NCBI GenBank assembly: GCA_025200525.1
Contig: CM045761.1
Span: 201,181,701-201,245,700, forward strand
DNA length: 64,000 nt
Origin: Camellia lanceoleosa
Lineage: Eukaryota > Streptophyta > Magnoliopsida > Ericales > Theaceae
Direction of reading: 5' to 3'
The position numbers were made by a program, and so were the translations under genes. Below are positions 58,270-64,000 of the stretch, in pieces; the stretch's first letter is position 1; every line of letters begins with the position of its first letter. The notes under the pieces were generated by a model. It was not told the DNA's origin. It worked only from the letters and a program-made list of their open reading frames with translations, and did no database searches.

Positions 58270-59095
58270 GGATTCGTAGAAATGGCTTTAGGTAGGTTTC
58301 TTACACATTTGTAAAATGTGCTTGTCCCACATTAGAAAGGCTTATAGATTTGTGTGGGTTTTTATACCTTAGTTTGGGATACTTTGGATGGGCCCCAAGG
58401 GGTACTCAAGTTTGTGAAAAGGTGAGGTTATGAGTGAAGTGGGCTAGACTCATTGAACCCAAAACAAAAACCACACGTGCGCCGCCAATCAGGCGGGCTA
58501 GGCTTAGGTGTGGTGTGAGGTTGGGTTGGGCTTGTCCAGTCCAATACTTATCTTTTTGGATCAAAAACATTTGTAATTTATTTATTTATTTTTAATTTTG
58601 GTTTCAAAATTCAAAATAAATTGATCCAAAATTTTTTCCTTCACACAAACAGATCTTAACCCACTAGAACAGGTTTGAACCTATTGAATCCTTTCCCGGA
58701 TAGATCTGTAATAGTTCAAACAGTCCAAACAGATTTTCTATCTGTTGAAATTTGTCCAAACAGTTGCCTATCTATTGGCGCCTGTTCAGAACGACCATCT
58801 TTCCTCCTATATAAAGTCTGCCATCCTAACATTTCTTGGATCGAAATTTTCCAAACTTCTTCCCTTTCTTCTTATGTTCGTCCTCCTTTGCCCCTTTATC
58901 TATTTCTGCATTTATTTTTAGGAAAAGAAAAAGAAAGAGTTACAACATCGTTTGGTTCACCAGACTTGATTTTATAGTGCTGTAAAATCAAGTGTTAGTC
59001 GTTACATTTTGGGAAGTAGACTCCAGTTAAAACTCGAAGCACCAGAACGAGGGCAAAATTTACTTTAAGGAGATTGTATCCAACACAAGCCTTGA
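58270..59095 (+). other. LTR- or promoter-like segment upstream of the kinase pseudogene
   Basis: TTGTCCCACATTAGAAAGGC near 58321, GGGCCCCAAGGGGT near 58391, a TATA box CCTATATAAAGTC near 58806 and CCAACACAAGCCTTGACA near 59082 are words that I associate with LTRs of plant retroelements. No TSD or second copy was found. An 11-bp stem hairpin (ACTTGATTTTA / TAAAATCAAGT) lies at 58964-58993. Confidence 0.35.
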
Positions 59096-59192
59096 CATCA
59101 ATTTATATAAGCGTTTAATTCAAAAAATAATTTATATAATTATTTTCTAAATTATTTTATTTTATTATTTATTTAATTTACACACACATCTT

Positions 59193-59919
59193 GTGGGCAA
59201 AATAAAACCAACCCCACCAAACCCACCATCTCCCCTTACATTGCCAAAACTAGCCCTAGCCCTAGCCCCAGCCCCAGCCTCTGCGTTGCCTAAATCTGCC
59301 TTACCAAACCCACCCCATGCGTTGCCAAAAACAGTCTCACCAAACCCACCCCCTTCTTTGCCAAAACCTCATTCATCACTGTTATCGTCATCGTCTTCTT
59401 CACAAATTGGACAAATTCTAGGCAAACCATACGTCGACATAACCCAACTTTACAATCTTGACAGAGAACTAGGGAGAGGTCAATCTGGGATCACTTATCT
59501 CTGTACAGAGAAAGCCACTAGGTTGAAATACGCGTGTAAGTCAATATTGAGACGACAAGTTGTGAGTCAGAAGAAGGACATTGAGGATGTAAGGATAGAG
59601 ATTAAGATTCAACAGCATTTGAGTGGGCAATACAATATAGTTGAATTCAAGGGTGCTTATGAGGATCGGAGTAATCTGTATTTTGTAATGGAGTTGTGCT
59701 CTAGCGGCGATCTTTCCGATCGGATTACGGCCAAGGGGAGTTATTCGGAGAATGAGGCAAAGAGGATTGGCCGACAGATTGTGAATATGGTACATGTGTG
59801 TCATTTTATGGGGGTGATGCATAGGGACTTTAGGCTTGAGAATTTCTTGCTTGTGAGTAGGGATGAGGATGCTTCATTGAAAGTCACTGGTTTCGGGCTT
59901 TCTGTTTTCATTGAGGAAG
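59193..59919 (+). pseudogene. Calcium-dependent protein kinase (CDPK) first exon, decayed
   Basis: The frame encodes a Pro/Ala/Ser-rich variable N terminus (about 80 residues) and the N-lobe plus part of the C-lobe of a CDPK kinase: [20 protein letters not shown] (Gly loop intact), YACKSI (ATP lysine intact), [13 protein letters not shown] (helix C Glu kept), [12 protein letters not shown]. CDPKs phosphorylate targets in response to Ca2+ through C-terminal EF hands, which are absent here. Three defects agree on loss of function: the initiation codon is GTG (59193) with an upstream in-frame TAA at 59148 and no ATG between; the catalytic loop reads HRDFRLEN instead of HRDLKPEN; and DFG reads GFG (KVTGFGLS). 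The exon ends at about 59919 (FIEEG|GTTATA), the usual first CDPK intron site, but no further exon appears in the next 4 kb. Later exons could lie beyond the window. Confidence 0.8.
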
Positions 59920-60743
59920 GTTATATCGTGGGTCTTTGTGGATTTGATTTTGACTCTTTTTTTTTAAGCTTATTGTCTTGTTATCTGATTTTAGAATTGC
60001 ATTCTTTCATGAATAGAGCTCCTAAAATTTATCATCTATTGATACTATACTAGCATGCATAAGTGTTGGTTTAGGATGTGATTGGTTTTTTTTTTATTTT
60101 AACTTTTTAACTGTTTTAGTTTATGTTAAAAAGTTTCGTTTGTGATAGATTTTTTGACTTTTTTTTTTTTTTTACTCTTGTGAGAGAAAAAAATAAAATA
60201 ATTACGATTTGGATGTCACATTTTATCTTATTAATTTTTTACTTATTTTGTCATTTTGTGACTAATTTAGCCCAAGATTGGGATGCCAAACGAAGGCTTA
60301 GAGGTGTTTTGGAAAGTCTATTTTTGGCTTATTTTTATTTTGAGTGAATTTTAAAAAAAAAATTAAAAAGTTCTAGATTTTTAAATTCAGCTTAACAAAA
60401 ATTGAAAAATTATATTTTTTTAAAAAAAATTTAGGAAAGACAAAAATAAGCAATTATTTTTAGCTTATTTTCGTCTTTTAGTGATTTTTTTTGAATTTTT
60501 TTAATAAAAAATATTCTTTTTAGAAGGTAAAAGAATTTAATATAATTAAAAAAAATCAAAAAAAAAGATATTTTCGTTTTTTTTTTTGGGTTGCCAAAAT
60601 GGCCCTTAGATTTATCGCCCTGTTTAAACCAAATAAAAAGGATTTACATTCTGCAAGTTTACCATTTGCGAGTACATGAAATTGACGATAATCTCCAGTC
60701 AACCTGTTGGCACCATAAATCTGTAATTTTTATTATTATTTAT
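59920..60743 (+). other. Non-coding sequence after the kinase exon
   Basis: T/A-rich DNA that could be the remains of the first CDPK intron. A GTGATTGGTTTTT...CCAAACGAAGGC pair around 60076-60297 resembles the ends of AT-rich miniature elements. No coding exon recognised. Confidence 0.45.
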
Positions 60744-60748
60744 ATAAT

Positions 60749-61230
60749 TGTAGGACCTATGGCATCCTCCTACTTATTTGGAGGTTATGAAAAGTTATGA
60801 AATGTAAAAAGATGATAGAGAATAAAGTGGAGAATATGGAGCATGAAGTGGAGGTTGAAAAAAGTTATGGAAGATCATGTAGTATGAAAAGGAGGAGGTG
60901 GAAGAGTGAGTAGTTTTAGGTAGTTTTTTTCTACAAATGTTTGCATATAAATAGTTATTCATAGCTACATTGTAAAGGGGCCAGAATTCAAATCAAAGAC
61001 AATTGATTTATATTTTTCTTATCATTTATATTTCATACGTTTTATTTTACACACTTTCTTTTCGAAGTATTTATTTTTAGCATTTCATTTTCGAAGCATT
61101 TTATGCACTTCCTTTTCAAAGCATAGGAGTGGAGGTAAGTAATTGTTACTTTGATTATTCATTCAATCATCTTTCTCCTTCTCCCTCATTCTTCTTTTAA
61201 TTTTTCTTTTCTTTAATACTTAGCAATTTT
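60749..61230 (+). other. LTR-like segment
   Basis: It begins TGTAGGACCTATGGC, has a TATA-like GCATATAAATAG near 60944 and a donor-like GGAG|GTAAGTAA at about 61134, the arrangement of a retroelement promoter and leader. No second end or TSD was confirmed. Confidence 0.35.
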
Positions 61231-61244
61231 GAAGTCCTTTTCAT

Positions 61245-62908
<1,664 letters not shown>

Positions 62909-62916
62909 TTTTTCAT

Positions 62917-63306
62917 TGAGACAAAAGAACCGTTAACGCAATCGCTTGATAATTGGCTTGAATTTAATCTGTAAGAATTTTCAATTCTTAATGGCATGCT
63001 CGCATTTATGATATTTTCCTTCATAGGAAAAATAAGCCAACACAACCGTACCAGGAGTAATGTCATTGAAGCGACAATCAATTCCACAGCATTAGAGAGC
63101 AATAGTCAACGAAACTGTTCGCAAATGCCTTGTTCATCACTGTCACTCTAAACTTCACGATACATAACCAAACCAAAATTTTTAAAAAAAAAAAAAAAAA
63201 AAATTCGATAGCGAATTCACATTGCACATCGAAATTGGAACTTGAAATAAATTAGCAATTCACTCTTTTGAATACCTTCATACTCAGCGGGATGGGATTT
63301 GCACGT
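62917..63306. other. Intergenic DNA, nothing recognised
   Basis: Contains an A-run at 63182-63202; no gene, TSD or terminal repeat identified. Confidence 0.45.
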
Positions 63307-64000
63307 TGTCACGACCCAAACCCGCCCCTATGGGTTTAGTATCAGAATCGCCAAGAATCCGAGATTACCAAGGCCTACTTGACAAGAATATGTGGGCATG
63401 GCAGAAGCCATTACAGTAATAAAACAATGTCCAATGAGCTGTGACAGTCTGTATGCAAAAAGATTTTTCATATATATAAACCTTCAGTACAGAACGGTTA
63501 TGCACAATATTTACAATCATCTCGTACAGGGACTTAATCCCTACTAAACAGAACAATACAGTCTATACAGTAATACAAAACGGTACAGAGACAAACGGGG
63601 AAATAAAAACACCCCTAAGCCTTAGCTTGGCAAGCTCGGAACCTCGCAGTGAGGCACAGTGGTTGGCTTGACAAAACTGGAGTTTATCCCGACGCCTCTA
63701 GCTTTGATCCAGTGCTTGTATACCAACATATATGTATGAGCAGTGAGCTAAAGCCCAGTGAATAACATAATGTGTAAAGAGGTTTAGAATGAATGTCCTT
63801 ACAGTAATGAAAACAGTTCATTAAATCAGTATTTCAGTCTTTCAGTCAATCAGTCATATGTGGTACATCCATTAGAATAATAGTACAGTAAGCAGTAGGT
63901 CTTAAAGACCGAACAGTAATGATGGCCATCAATCAGTAAACAATAGTGGTCCCACGAGGGAACCGACAGAGATCTCTGTAATAAAGAATAAAGAAATGAG
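63307..64000 (-). mobile_element. LTR of the TGTCACGACCC family, cut by the window end
   Basis: Starts TGTCACGACCCAAACCC and continues collinear with 40859 onward (CTATGGGTTTAG.ATCAGAATCG, CCGAGATTACCAAGGC, GAGCTGTGA.A.TCTGTATGC, GTGGTACATCCATTAG). The family is therefore present as three close copies here. The other end lies outside; a TSD of CACGT (63302-63306) is predicted. Confidence 0.85.

Overview
The window is nuclear DNA from a flowering plant, most likely a woody eudicot. The evidence is a split V-ATPase subunit B gene with canonical GT-AG introns, an AT-rich background, plant Copia and Gypsy retroelements, MITEs and hAT-type elements. I cannot name the species. Only one gene looks intact. 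Most of the rest is layered transposable elements (TEs), and their insertion order can be read from target-site duplications (TSDs).

Layout. 1-3.6 kb: AT-rich DNA with an hAT-like end, a 580-bp solo LTR (TSD GATAC) and a possible MITE. 3.64-9.3 kb: V-ATPase subunit B, 14 coding exons joining to 490 codons, with a MITE in intron 11. 9.39-14.44 kb: a young LTR element with Gag but no Pol (736-bp LTRs, TSD GTAGG), inserted 97 bp after the stop codon in the same orientation. 14.76-43.78 kb: one Gypsy element of the Tat type, about 12.5 kb once later insertions are removed. It carries decayed gag-pol on + and a spliced antisense ORF on -, and holds three separate insertions: 17257-25752 (TSD ATGCC, itself containing a Copia relic), 31339-37030 (TSD TCTGC/TTTGC, itself containing a solo LTR at 33785-36659, TSD GCATT), and 40859-43203 (TSD TAGAC) inside the 3' LTR.

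43.8-52.8 kb: intergenic DNA, an A-rich tandem array and a second Tat-like element on the - strand (46692-52784, TSD ATTAC), in which gag, protease and RT have been replaced or overrun by two tandem arrays. 52.8-59.1 kb: AT-rich DNA with a PIF/Harbinger-like MITE (TSD TTA) and LTR-like promoter sequence. 59.19-59.92 kb: first exon of a calcium-dependent protein kinase that has lost its ATG, the HRD-loop lysine and the DFG aspartate. 61.2-62.9 kb: an hAT-type element that captured two exons and an intron of a DEAD-box RNA helicase gene (Pack-type capture). 63.3 kb to the end: another LTR of the family already seen at 33.8 and 40.9 kb.

The genes do not form a pathway. The main biological interest is a housekeeping proton-pump gene whose 3' UTR was split recently by a Gag-only retroelement, next to a clear record of nested insertions, antisense retroelement coding, gene capture and kinase decay.
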